Shown here piece by piece: positions 53,592 to 61,329 of a stretch of 64,000 nucleotides of DNA; the first letter of the stretch is position 1; each line of letters opens with the position of its first letter. Made by a program: the position numbers and the translations under genes. Source of the stretch: Polaromonas jejuensis NBRC 106434 (GTDB lineage Bacteria > Pseudomonadota > Gammaproteobacteria > Burkholderiales > Burkholderiaceae_C); assembly GCF_001598235.1 (NCBI RefSeq), contig NZ_BCYO01000018.1, positions 24,426-88,425 on the forward strand, read 5' to 3'. The notes under the pieces were generated by a model, which was not told where the DNA came from, ran no database searches, and saw only the letters and a program-made list of their open reading frames with translations.

Positions 53592-53684
53592 CGCTGGGGG
53601 TGTTGCCGCCATGGTTATGGCTATGGGCGGTGACTGAGAAAGTCCCTTTGAACCTGATTGAGGTAATCCTCGCGCAGGGAAGCA
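53592..53684 (+). promoter_or_regulatory. TPP riboswitch (THI element)
   Basis: The element has the canonical blocks in order: CTGGGGGTG at 53594-53602, CTGAGA at 53634-53639, TCCCTTTGAACCTGATT at 53643-53659 and GCGCAGGGAAGC at 53672-53683. This is the thiamine pyrophosphate aptamer. It ends 73 bases before the cytX-like gene, so high TPP should shut off this transporter by blocking translation or ending transcription. Confidence 0.95.
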
Positions 53685-53757
53685 TGCGCCAGTCACTCCG
53701 CCATTCGAGCCGGGTGTCTGGCCAGCCGACCTGCCATTAATATGAACGGAACGGTTG

Positions 53758-55062
53758 ATGGCCTCCACGCCCTTGTCTTCTACCAGTGGCAACACCGCGC
53801 TCACACCGCTGCCCCAAGGTGATCGCCTGTTTGGCTGGCGCGATCATGCAGCGCTCTGGCTCAGTCTGGGCGTGGGTCTTCTTGTCATGCAGGTCGGCGC
53901 CTACCTGGTGCCGGCGCTAGGCACCCAGGCGGCCCTCACCGTCATCATCTGTGGCTCCGTGCTGGGGGCCGGTCTGCTGGCCTGGACCGCCAAAATCGGC
54001 TGCGACAGCGGCCTGTCGAGCGCCGGCCTGATGCACGCCACCTACGGCAGCCACTTCGCGCGGCTGCCCGTGCTGCTGAACATCGTGCAGCTGATCGGCT
54101 GGACGACCTTCGAGCTGGTCGTCATGCGTGACGGCACGCTGGCCATCGCGCGCCAGTCAGGCGGTTTTGCGGGTGCCCTGTGGCCCTTGCTGACAACGCT
54201 GCTTTGGGGCAGCGTCCTGCTCTCCTTGCTGGCGGGCTCCATGATCAAGCTGGTGCGCAAGTTCATTGGCCGTTATGGCCTGCCATTGGTGATCGCGTCG
54301 CTGTGCTGGCTAAGCTGGCAATTTCTTTCCCGAGCCAGCGCTCAAGGCCTGGCGGAGTTGTGGTATCGCCCCGGCGCGGGTGGCATGAGCACGCTGTCGG
54401 CCCTGGACCTGGTGATCGCCATGCCCGTCTCCTGGCTGCCGCTGGTGGCTGACTTTGCGCGCCATGGCCGCAACGGCAACAGCGCGCTGCGCGGCACCTG
54501 GCTGGGCTATGCCATTGCCAACATCTGGTGCTATGCGCTGGGTCTGCTGGTGGCGCTCACGACGCCCAGCACGGATATGGTCGCCGCGCTGCTGCTGGCG
54601 CAAGGCGGGCTAATCGCCCTGGGCCTGATCCTGATCGACGAGGTGGACAACGCCTATGGCGACCTCTATTCGGGCTCGGTGGCCGGCCACAGCCTGCAGC
54701 CCGGCTGGAGTGTGCGGCGCTGGGGCATGGCACTGGCCGTGCTGTGCACCGCGCTGGCACTGGTGTTGCCCATGCACAGCCTGGAGCCGTTCTTGCTGAT
54801 GCTCAGCTCGGTGTTTGTGCCGCTCTACGGCGTCATTCTGGCGCGTCTGGCCGGTCAGGACCATGTGGCCTCGCTGGTGACTGAACGCCGCGTGAACTAC
54901 AGCGCCGTGATCATCTGGCTGCTGGGCGTGGCCTGCTACCACCTGTGCGCCCAACTGGCGCCCAGCTGGGGCGCGGCCCTGCCCACGCTGGTGCTGACTT
55001 TTGTACTGGCATGGGCGACCCGCGCCCGCTCCATCGACTCGGGCGTCAGCGCGGCAGCTTGA
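53758..55062 (+). CDS. cytX: NCS1-family transporter, probable hydroxymethylpyrimidine uptake (CytX)
   Basis: This 434-residue membrane protein has about 12 hydrophobic segments and belongs to the NCS1 (cytosine/purine permease) family. LQVGAYLVPALGTQ-like first helices and DLVIAMPVSWLPLVADFARH in helix 6 match CytX. The TPP riboswitch in front and thiDEM behind point to hydroxymethylpyrimidine or another thiamine precursor as substrate. Start is ATG 53758; an adjacent TTG is possible. Its 3' end overlaps thiD (opposite strand) by 17 bases. Confidence 0.88.
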   Translation: MASTPLSSTSGNTALTPLPQGDRLFGWRDHAALWLSLGVGLLVMQVGAYLVPALGTQAALTVIICGSVLGAGLLAWTAKIGCDSGLSSAGLMHATYGSHFARLPVLLNIVQLIGWTTFELVVMRDGTLAIARQSGGFAGALWPLLTTLLWGSVLLSLLAGSMIKLVRKFIGRYGLPLVIASLCWLSWQFLSRASAQGLAELWYRPGAGGMSTLSALDLVIAMPVSWLPLVADFARHGRNGNSALRGTWLGYAIANIWCYALGLLVALTTPSTDMVAALLLAQGGLIALGLILIDEVDNAYGDLYSGSVAGHSLQPGWSVRRWGMALAVLCTALALVLPMHSLEPFLLMLSSVFVPLYGVILARLAGQDHVASLVTERRVNYSAVIIWLLGVACYHLCAQLAPSWGAALPTLVLTFVLAWATRARSIDSGVSAAA

Positions 55063-55900
55063 TCGGCTTGAGCCGCATGGCCTGTGGCGCGTGGCCGTGG
55101 TTCAAGGGCCCGCTGCCCGCGCCGGTGCGCACTTTGGCTCCAGCCGCCAGCGCCCCGCGCACATAGGCATGCGCCGCCTGCACGGCCTCCAGCAAGGTGG
55201 CGCCCAGCGCCAGGTGTGCGGCAATCGCTGACGACAGCGTGCAGCCCGTGCCATGGGTGTTGGCACTGTGAATGCGCGGCGCTCGCATCCAGTGCGATTC
55301 ACCCTGTTGCGTGACCAGCAAGTCACTCACGACCTCACCGGCCAGATGGCCGCCCTTGAGCAGCACCGCCGGTGCGCCCATGGCCAGCAGCTCTTTGGCG
55401 GCCAATGCCATCGCTTCTTCGCTGTCCAGTGGCCTGCCGACCAGCAAGGCAGCCTCGTCCAGATTCGGCGTGACCACGGCCGCACGTCGAAACAGTTCAC
55501 GAACCAGTACCGCAATGGCAGGGTTGTCGATCAGCACGGCCCCGCTGGTGGCCACCATGACCGGGTCCAGTACCACGTTCGGAAGCGCATGGCGGTCAAT
55601 CGCCTCCGCCACCGTCTGCACAATCTCGGGGGAATGCAGCATGCCTATCTTCACGGCATGCAAGCCAATGTCTTCGACCACCGCATCAATCTGGTCGCGC
55701 AGCATCTCGGGCGGGACGCCGTGAATCGCCCGCACCCCCCGCGTGTTTTGAGCGGTCAGGGCCGTGATCGCCGTCATGCCGTAACAGCCCAGCGCCGCAA
55801 AAGTTTTCAGGTCGGCCTGAATGCCGGCGCCACCGCCGCTGTCGGAGCCCGCTATAGACAGCACCCGGGGGTACTCAAATTCAAAAACCTCGTTAGTCAT
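55046..55900 (-). CDS. thiD: Hydroxymethylpyrimidine (phosphate) kinase ThiD
   Basis: This 284-residue ribokinase-fold enzyme has SIAGSDSGGGAGIQADLKTF at the start and NTHGTGCTLSSAIAAHLALG with the catalytic Cys/Asp region near 215. It phosphorylates HMP and HMP-P, giving the pyrimidine half of thiamine. Last gene of thiM-thiE-thiD, with an ATGA overlap with thiE. Confidence 0.95.
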   Translation of the reverse strand: MTNEVFEFEYPRVLSIAGSDSGGGAGIQADLKTFAALGCYGMTAITALTAQNTRGVRAIHGVPPEMLRDQIDAVVEDIGLHAVKIGMLHSPEIVQTVAEAIDRHALPNVVLDPVMVATSGAVLIDNPAIAVLVRELFRRAAVVTPNLDEAALLVGRPLDSEEAMALAAKELLAMGAPAVLLKGGHLAGEVVSDLLVTQQGESHWMRAPRIHSANTHGTGCTLSSAIAAHLALGATLLEAVQAAHAYVRGALAAGAKVRTGAGSGPLNHGHAPQAMRLKPIKLPR

Positions 55901-56568
55901 CCATTCACCCTCCGGCTTTCCCGCGCCTTCAATTCATCATCACACAATGCCCGCAGGCCTGCGGCGGCGGCATGTGGATCGCCCGCCGCGCACAACGCAC
56001 TCACCACGGCCAGGCTGTCGGCCCCCGACCGCAGCACCTCGCGCGCATTGCCCGCATGAATGCCGCCTATGGCCACCAAGGGCAAGCGGGTGGCGGTGCG
56101 AACCACAGCCAGGCCCTCCAGGCCCCAGACCGTCTTGGTGTCGAGCTTCGTCGGCGTGGCAAAGACCGGGCTCACGCCAAGGTAGTCCAGGGGCAGCGCG
56201 GCGCTTTGCGCCACATCGTCCATGGACTCGACGGACCAGCCGATAAAAACCTCGGGCGGCAGCAATTTGCGCGCCGCATCCACCGGCAGGTCGCCCTGGC
56301 CCAGGTGCACGCCCTCGGCACCGCAGGCCAGCGCGATGTCAATACGGTCATTAATCACCAGCGGCACACGGTGCGGCGCCAGCAGCTTTTTCAGCATCAG
56401 GGCTTGCGCCAGAAACTCACGCGTTCCCAGGTTTTTTTCGCGCAACTGCACGCAGCTGACGCCGCCCTGTACGGCGGCAGCCACCACCTCGGCCAGCGGC
56501 CGGCCACGCATCAGCGACCGGTCGGTGACCAGGTACAGCCGCAAAACATCAGGGTTCAGTCTTGCCAC
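55897..56568 (-). CDS. thiE: Thiamine-phosphate synthase ThiE
   Basis: This 223-residue TIM-barrel enzyme has [38 protein letters not shown] and the phosphate-binding [16 protein letters not shown] near 165-180. It joins HMP-PP and thiazole phosphate. The start is GTG and overlaps thiM by 13 bases. Confidence 0.95.
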   Translation of the reverse strand: MARLNPDVLRLYLVTDRSLMRGRPLAEVVAAAVQGGVSCVQLREKNLGTREFLAQALMLKKLLAPHRVPLVINDRIDIALACGAEGVHLGQGDLPVDAARKLLPPEVFIGWSVESMDDVAQSAALPLDYLGVSPVFATPTKLDTKTVWGLEGLAVVRTATRLPLVAIGGIHAGNAREVLRSGADSLAVVSALCAAGDPHAAAAGLRALCDDELKARESRRVNG

Positions 56569-57395
56569 GTTGCCAACTCCAGCCTGAGTCGCGTCTCAAA
56601 CGTAGCCTGCTCCAGAAGTTGCAGTTCATCAAGCAGGCTCACCGCCATGCTGCCCACACCCAAACCGTGTGCCTGCACCTTCTCGGCCGCCACCTCACCA
56701 ACCACGCCCAGAAAGGCCATGGCCGCCGTGGTGGCGCGCCAGGCATCGGGCTGCACGGCGCAGAACGCGCCTATGAGTGCCGTGGCCGAGCAGCCCACCC
56801 CGGTGATTCGCGTCATCCATGCGTGACCATTGGAAAGGCGGGCCCAGCGCCGCCGGGCATCAAACACGTGGTCAATCTCACCGCTCACACATACAGTACC
56901 TCCGGTACGCCCCGCCAGCGCTTGGGCAGCGCCCAGTGCGTCATTGGCGGCTGCGCTGCTGTCAACACCACGCGTTTTGACGGTGGCACCCGCGGTACTC
57001 ATGATTTCAGAGCCGTTGCCGCGAATCACGGTGGGCAACGCGATGGCAAACAGACTCTCCAGCGCCTGGTTCCGGTATGGCGTGGCACCAGCCCCCACGG
57101 GATCAAGCACTGAGGGAATTCCGCGCTGTGCAGCGACCACCAACGCCAGCTTCATGCTGTCCACCCAATACGAATCCAGGGTGCCAATGTTGAGCACCAG
57201 CGCTTGAGCGATGCCCGCCATGTCACGCACTTCCTCATGGGCATGGGCCATGACAGGAGAGGCGCCGGCAGCCAGCAGGACGTTGGCATTGAAGCCCATC
57301 ACCACCAAATTAGTGATGCTGTGCACCAGCGGTGAACGTTCGCGCACAGCCACAACATCGGACCAGAGATCAGAAGCAGAAAGTTTGAAAGCCAT
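56556..57395 (-). CDS. thiM: Hydroxyethylthiazole kinase ThiM
   Basis: This 279-residue ribokinase-fold enzyme has [38 protein letters not shown] and [17 protein letters not shown]. It phosphorylates salvaged thiazole alcohol. AAGGA precedes the ATG. With ThiD, ThiE and CytX, the locus is built for salvage rather than new synthesis. No TPP riboswitch is found in front of it. Confidence 0.95.
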   Translation of the reverse strand: MAFKLSASDLWSDVVAVRERSPLVHSITNLVVMGFNANVLLAAGASPVMAHAHEEVRDMAGIAQALVLNIGTLDSYWVDSMKLALVVAAQRGIPSVLDPVGAGATPYRNQALESLFAIALPTVIRGNGSEIMSTAGATVKTRGVDSSAAANDALGAAQALAGRTGGTVCVSGEIDHVFDARRRWARLSNGHAWMTRITGVGCSATALIGAFCAVQPDAWRATTAAMAFLGVVGEVAAEKVQAHGLGVGSMAVSLLDELQLLEQATFETRLRLELATWQD

Positions 57396-57841
57396 TTTTT
57401 CCTTGGGGCAAGAACACGGACAGGATCGGTGGTAGAAAATGCGGAACCCTGAGGCCAAGCGAACGGGCATCGTTCAATTCCAGCCCAATCCGCCTGTTCC
57501 AAATGCTTTGCCGCTGGCGATTATGGCGTAACGCCAGCCTGCGAGCGACCCAAAGACATCGCCACGAACGATGTGCAGCGTGGTATCGACGCTCGCCCGA
57601 TACCCGAAGAAAAATGCCCCAAAACCCGCGCGATCGACCCGATGGCAGGCGTTGCACTGTGAAATAGCGTTGCGCCAGAATTCCCACGGGAATCCGTGTC
57701 GATGATTGGGATTCGGGTTGATCTGAAAACGGCCGTGATGGCAAGCTGGAAAGTCTTCTGCCGTTTTATACCTTCATGCCCCGCCTGTGCCCAAAACCAC
57801 GGGAAGCTGAATCCTGCAGAAGATCTGCCTCAAGCACGGCC
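57396..57841. other. Intergenic region upstream of thiM
   Basis: No gene is supported in these 446 bases. Open frames are short and have no family features. There is a small palindrome ATTCCC-AC-GGGAAT at 57680-57693 and a GGCGTTACGCC near 57526-57536. The thiM promoter and the transcript end of the amyloid-like operon must both be here. The TPP riboswitch blocks are absent on both strands. Confidence 0.5.
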
Positions 57842-58381
57842 CTATCGGCCTCCTATGGCCCTGGCAATCGATTCGTTAATCGTCGCTTCGAGGTTCAGCC
57901 CCCTCAGAATGCCCAAGCCATTGGTAGTCGCCTGGATCACGGTCTGGTTGCGGATGGTCTGGCTATCCAGCGTGTTCTGGATAACCATCGCCAACGGCAC
58001 GGTCACTGCGCCCGGATCCACCGTGTTGCCCGGACCGTTTTGTACCACGCGTACCTGCGACATGATTTGCTGCCCCAACACCGCGGCCTGCGCCGATGTG
58101 AGTTTGGCAACGTCGCCTATCTGGAGGACCGTGGAGGCCATCAGTTGGCCATTGATAAAGACCGCGCGATCAATGCCGAAGGACACCACAAGACCTGCCC
58201 CCAGGTCGAAGCCGCCGCGCAGCTGATCCAGTGCACGGTCGCTGACAGCCAGCCATACCGACTCCTGGTACGGCTGCTGCGGAATATTTTGTGCCTGGCT
58301 GGCGCCAGCCAACAGCAGACCGCACAGACCGGCGGCGAGCCAACGGTCAAGGTCAACACGCACATGCAGCAACGGTTTCAT
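57842..58381 (-). CDS. Exported hypothetical protein of the Fap-like operon
   Basis: This is a 179-residue protein with a signal peptide at about 1-30 (LLLAGASQA, cut before QNI). The mature part has two parts: SDRALDQLRGGFDLGAGLVV, like small domains found in secreted pilus/amyloid loci, and a C-terminal QNTLDSQTIRNQTVIQATTN, rich in Asn, Gln, Thr and Ile. I do not recognise a named family. It overlaps the C39 peptidase gene (ATGA), so its product likely works with or is processed by that enzyme. A minor fibre or assembly factor role is inferred. Confidence 0.75.
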   Translation of the reverse strand: MKPLLHVRVDLDRWLAAGLCGLLLAGASQAQNIPQQPYQESVWLAVSDRALDQLRGGFDLGAGLVVSFGIDRAVFINGQLMASTVLQIGDVAKLTSAQAAVLGQQIMSQVRVVQNGPGNTVDPGAVTVPLAMVIQNTLDSQTIRNQTVIQATTNGLGILRGLNLEATINESIARAIGGR

Positions 58382-59073
58382 CAGAAATCTCCCGGACCTA
58401 GCGCAGGCATCGTCACACCCGCAAGGCCATCCCGGTTGACCCCGGCCGCCAGCGGCGCCTGGGGTGCGACGCGCCAGTCGGCCGCCCTATTGAAGTGCGC
58501 AGATTCCATGCGATTGTGAATGACGAACAGCAGGCGGCTTTGCCAGCTGGCCTCGAAAACCGGGCGCGCAACGGCGCGTGTGCCATTTGCGGGATCGCCA
58601 ATCAGCACGCGGCCTGCGCGCAGCCCTTTAATCACGACAAAATGCTGGTATCCGCCCTCGTTGATCAGCACGATGGCAGGCACACGTGCCTCGGCCAGTT
58701 TGTCCAGCGCTTGCTCAAACCCATCCGCCTCGAAGCCTTGCGCATGCAAGAAGCGTTTCATGTCGAGCAGTGAAAAACCTTCGCGCTGTATTTTTTGCTG
58801 ATCACCGTTTCTGTACATGTATTCGAAGACGGCCCCCTCGCTCACAGGGTAAGCGTAATGGTGCGTCAGCAGCGTGGCCACAGCGGCCGAACCGCAGCTG
58901 AAATCGTATTGCTGCAGCAATGTTCCGGCCAAGCGGGCCTGCCGGATGCTGGTGACAGGTATGGAGACATCACCGCCACCCATCGACGGAAAGTAAGCCG
59001 ACGGCTCTCCGGCCATGGCTGGCAGTGTCACCACAGCAGCCATGAACGCCAGGGACCACAGCGGGCAACGCAT
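58381..59073 (-). CDS. C39 family peptidase, FapD-like
   Basis: This 230-residue protein has a signal peptide at 1-21 (ending PAMAG) and a papain-like C39 domain. The oxyanion Gln and catalytic Cys are in QQYDFSCGSAAVATLL (C60), His in GGYQHFVVIKG (H144) and Asp in LIGDPANG (D160), so the site is complete. There is no ABC transporter fusion, as in FapD of Pseudomonas functional-amyloid operons, which is a periplasmic C39 protease. GGAGG precedes the start. It probably trims or licenses the secreted proteins of this operon. Confidence 0.85.
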   Translation of the reverse strand: MRCPLWSLAFMAAVVTLPAMAGEPSAYFPSMGGGDVSIPVTSIRQARLAGTLLQQYDFSCGSAAVATLLTHHYAYPVSEGAVFEYMYRNGDQQKIQREGFSLLDMKRFLHAQGFEADGFEQALDKLAEARVPAIVLINEGGYQHFVVIKGLRAGRVLIGDPANGTRAVARPVFEASWQSRLLFVIHNRMESAHFNRAADWRVAPQAPLAAGVNRDGLAGVTMPALGPGDF

Positions 59074-59085
59074 GATGTCCTCCAG

Positions 59086-59463
59086 TCAATTCATCTGCAG
59101 GTGCAGAATCATGGCGTTCTGGATCAACACGTTGGCGCCGGAGTTCTGGATCACCAACGGCATCCCGCTCATGTTGGAGAACGCGCCGGCGCTGATGGTA
59201 TTGGTGCCGGTCACCACATTGATGGCGGTGTTGCCGGCGGTTGTGCCGGTCAGCCTCATGTCGTTGCGCACGATCTCCGTGCCGCCACGATACTCATCCA
59301 GCGTGGCCGTACCGACGGGCCTGCCGAAACCGGCATGCCCGGCGCTGTACTCGGCGGCACCTGGTGTGGCCTGCTGTTCCTGCGGAGTTTGCGCAAGCAG
59401 CGAGGCAGGCAACAACAAGGCCAATGCAGCGCCAGCGAGCCAAGAGATGTGAAGTGCTTTCAT
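59086..59463 (-). CDS. Small exported protein sharing a C-terminal motif with the Gly-rich protein
   Basis: This is a 125-residue protein with a signal peptide at about 1-25 (LLPASLLAQ). The mature part is Thr/Gly/Asn-rich and beta-prone. Its C-terminus has NTISAGAFS and QNSGANVLIQNAMI, matching NSVNAGTFS and QNSGISSLVQQSVN of the Gly-rich protein encoded upstream. The shared pattern suggests a fibre subunit or nucleator that uses the same secretion or assembly signal. It is not a recognised named family. Confidence 0.75.
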   Translation of the reverse strand: MKALHISWLAGAALALLLPASLLAQTPQEQQATPGAAEYSAGHAGFGRPVGTATLDEYRGGTEIVRNDMRLTGTTAGNTAINVVTGTNTISAGAFSNMSGMPLVIQNSGANVLIQNAMILHLQMN

Positions 59464-59544
59464 CGGGTGCCCTTTCTATCCGTGCTAGCGCAAAACCGGC
59501 ATCAACCCTGGCATACGGGGCCACGATTGATGCCGGCTATTGGC

Positions 59545-60726
59545 TTACCGGCCGACCGCCAGGTTGGCCTGTATGTTCACGCTTTGCTGAACCAACGAGG
59601 AAATCCCGCTGTTCTGGCTCGCGATCATGATGCCGGCCGCCGATTGCCCGACGCTGGTCATGCTGTTGGCCATGCTGAAGGTGCCCGCGTTGACGCTGTT
59701 GCTACCGCCAGCGCCGCCGGAGCCGCCCTGGCCCACGCCGCCGGTGCCGCCAGCGGCCGTGTTGACACCACCATTGCCCGCGCCACCGGTGCCACCCGTG
59801 CCACTGCCTCCGGCACCACCGTTGCCGGCGGTGTTGCTGCCGTTGCTGGCGCTACCATTGGTGGCGCTGCCGTTGCTGGCCAATCCGCCAGAACCGCCGG
59901 TACCTGCGCCGCCAGTACGGGTGCCGCCACCGCCATTTGCGGTTGAAGTCCCGCCGCCCCCGCCAGCGGCACCATTGCCCCCCGAGCCGCTAGCGCCCGC
60001 AGTGCTAAGAGTGCCATTGGCGTTGCCACCACTGGCATTGCCGCCATTGCCGCCGCCGTCACCGTTGGCCGCTGATGGACCACTGCCGTTGCTACCCGCA
60101 GCGGACCCACCTCTGCCGAGAGCACCATTACCGGCCGTGGCGCTGCCATTGGTGGCGCTACCGTGGGTGATGGCGCCATTGGAGGCACTGCCGCCAGTCG
60201 CCCCCACTGCCCCTACGCCGCCGGCGCCATTGCCACCGAGACCCGTCCCGGAACTGGTACCGCCTCTGCCCGTGCCACCGTGGCCCCCATTGCCAGTGCC
60301 TCCGGCAGCGGATCCGGTGTTGTAGGCATAGTTGCCCAAGCCATGCACGGTGTTGCCGGTGACAACGCCATTAAGGGTACTGGTGGCCGTGGCCGTGGTC
60401 ACGTTGAAGGCGTTGCTGAACGTACCGGTGGAGCCGTTGTTGAGTGCTGCCGACCGGGCAGCGCTGGCAAGCGCCTGGCCGGAATTCTTGTTGCTGCTAT
60501 TGTCGGAATTGTTGGTACTCTTGTTGTTGGCTTGATCCGAATTGTTTTGCGTTGCTGTGGAATTCTCGTTGGCCTGCGGCCCACTTCCGCCTTGGGTCGA
60601 GGTAGCAGTCGCGGTTTGATTTCCGGTCGTTGCAGTAGTAGTACCGCTGGTACCGTGGTTGGTCGGGTTTGCCCATGCGGAAACGAATGCAAGGGCGATC
60701 GCCGAAGCCAGAAGTGTCTTTTTCAT
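59545..60726 (-). CDS. Gly-rich exported protein, candidate fibre subunit
   Basis: This 393-residue protein has a signal peptide at 1-20 (cut after SAWA). The mature N-terminus (25-90) is Asn/Thr/Ser/Gln-rich (QNNSDQANNKSTNNSDNSSN). Residues about 130-345 are imperfect Gly/Ala/Ser/Asn repeats of the GNGGAGG and NGSATNGSA kind. The last ~50 residues form a non-repetitive block with QNSGISSLVQQSVNIQANL. No cysteine is present. AAGGAGG precedes the ATG, and a sigma-54 promoter lies 70-86 bases upstream. It looks like a structural fibre or biofilm matrix protein, by analogy with FapC. Confidence 0.8.
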   Translation of the reverse strand: MKKTLLASAIALAFVSAWANPTNHGTSGTTTATTGNQTATATSTQGGSGPQANENSTATQNNSDQANNKSTNNSDNSSNKNSGQALASAARSAALNNGSTGTFSNAFNVTTATATSTLNGVVTGNTVHGLGNYAYNTGSAAGGTGNGGHGGTGRGGTSSGTGLGGNGAGGVGAVGATGGSASNGAITHGSATNGSATAGNGALGRGGSAAGSNGSGPSAANGDGGGNGGNASGGNANGTLSTAGASGSGGNGAAGGGGGTSTANGGGGTRTGGAGTGGSGGLASNGSATNGSASNGSNTAGNGGAGGSGTGGTGGAGNGGVNTAAGGTGGVGQGGSGGAGGSNSVNAGTFSMANSMTSVGQSAAGIMIASQNSGISSLVQQSVNIQANLAVGR

Positions 60727-60795
60727 GGAGCCTCCTTGTTGATTAATGAACAACTTTCTTGGTTGAATTGCGTGACCGCAAATCGTTAGAAAGTC

Positions 60796-60812
60796 AGCAA
60801 CTTCAATGCCAA
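60796..60812 (-). promoter_or_regulatory. Sigma-54 promoter for the Gly-rich gene operon
   Basis: Minus-strand TTGGCATTGAAGTTGCT fits TGGCAC-N5-TTGCW, with the invariant GG and GC ten bases apart. Transcription would begin near 60785, about 60 bases before the start codon. The adjacent operon encodes a sigma-54-type activator. Confidence 0.7.
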
Positions 60813-61136
60813 CCTCTGCCTTCCCGAAGTAACCCCACGGCGCTGCTGAGGAAAATAGGATTGCCCCTGATGTGAAGGTCGAAAATAACGTCAATGCGAT
60901 GGAGTTCAGCGCCAAACTGTCACAGTTTTGAGACGGTCGCTTCACCACCTTGATGGCAGCAAGGTTTGTTGTCACTTCGAAATTTGGCCTTGCGGTTGTG
61001 TGCAAATACCACCGCAGACGCGTTGGCGATGCATGACGGCCACTGTCACGTCGCTGTTACACGGTAAAAAGGCAGTGACCGGCGGGTCCATCTGCCGCCT
61101 GACCTGATGCCATGGAAAACAACGAGCAACGCCATG

Positions 61137-61157
61137 GGCACAGTTTTTCTCTGTGCC
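61137..61157. promoter_or_regulatory. Palindrome GGCACAG-N7-CTGTGCC
   Basis: A perfect 7-bp inverted repeat with a T-rich 7-base centre sits 173-193 bases before the beta-barrel gene and about 340 bases behind the sigma-54 promoter. It is a plausible binding site for the dimeric activator; a transcript hairpin is the alternative. Confidence 0.4.
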
Positions 61158-61329
61158 TGACAACATCGATTGGCAGTGCATCAAGCGTGTGACGGTGCAT
61201 CACTCCCGATACGACAGATCACTTTTGCTTACAACTTGTTTCTTGCCGTCAAGTGCAACGAGCACCTACGCTACATGCAAGCAAAAAGAAGGTCCACGCC
61301 GTGCGACCGTGGCAAGAAAGGAGGGCGCG

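Larger units (their letters stand above)
60727..61329. promoter_or_regulatory. 603-base divergent control region of the Fap-like locus
   Basis: No gene is seen. It separates the Gly-rich gene operon (minus) from the beta-barrel and activator operon (plus). Recognised elements are a sigma-54 promoter at 60796-60812 (minus) and a GGCACAG-N7-CTGTGCC palindrome at 61137-61157. The length leaves room for upstream activator sites and DNA bending. Confidence 0.6.

Noticed and set aside
57396..57560. TPP riboswitch in front of thiM
   Set aside because: Neither CTGAGA nor the GAACCTGAT block is found on the minus strand; CCTGAGG near 57450 is not in a proper aptamer context.
57370..57744. 124-codon minus-strand frame upstream of thiM
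   Set aside because: It overlaps the thiM start in another frame, is Arg/Ser-rich and shows no domain or start signal.
59680..60300. Repetitive DNA resembling a CRISPR or satellite array
   Set aside because: The periodicity follows Gly/Ala/Ser codons in one open frame, with no constant repeat length and no unique spacers.
59627..60325. Pro-rich plus-strand open frame opposite the Gly-rich gene
   Set aside because: Antisense of Gly and Ala codons gives Pro and Ala; there is no start signal, and the minus-strand gene has a signal peptide, ribosome binding site and promoter.
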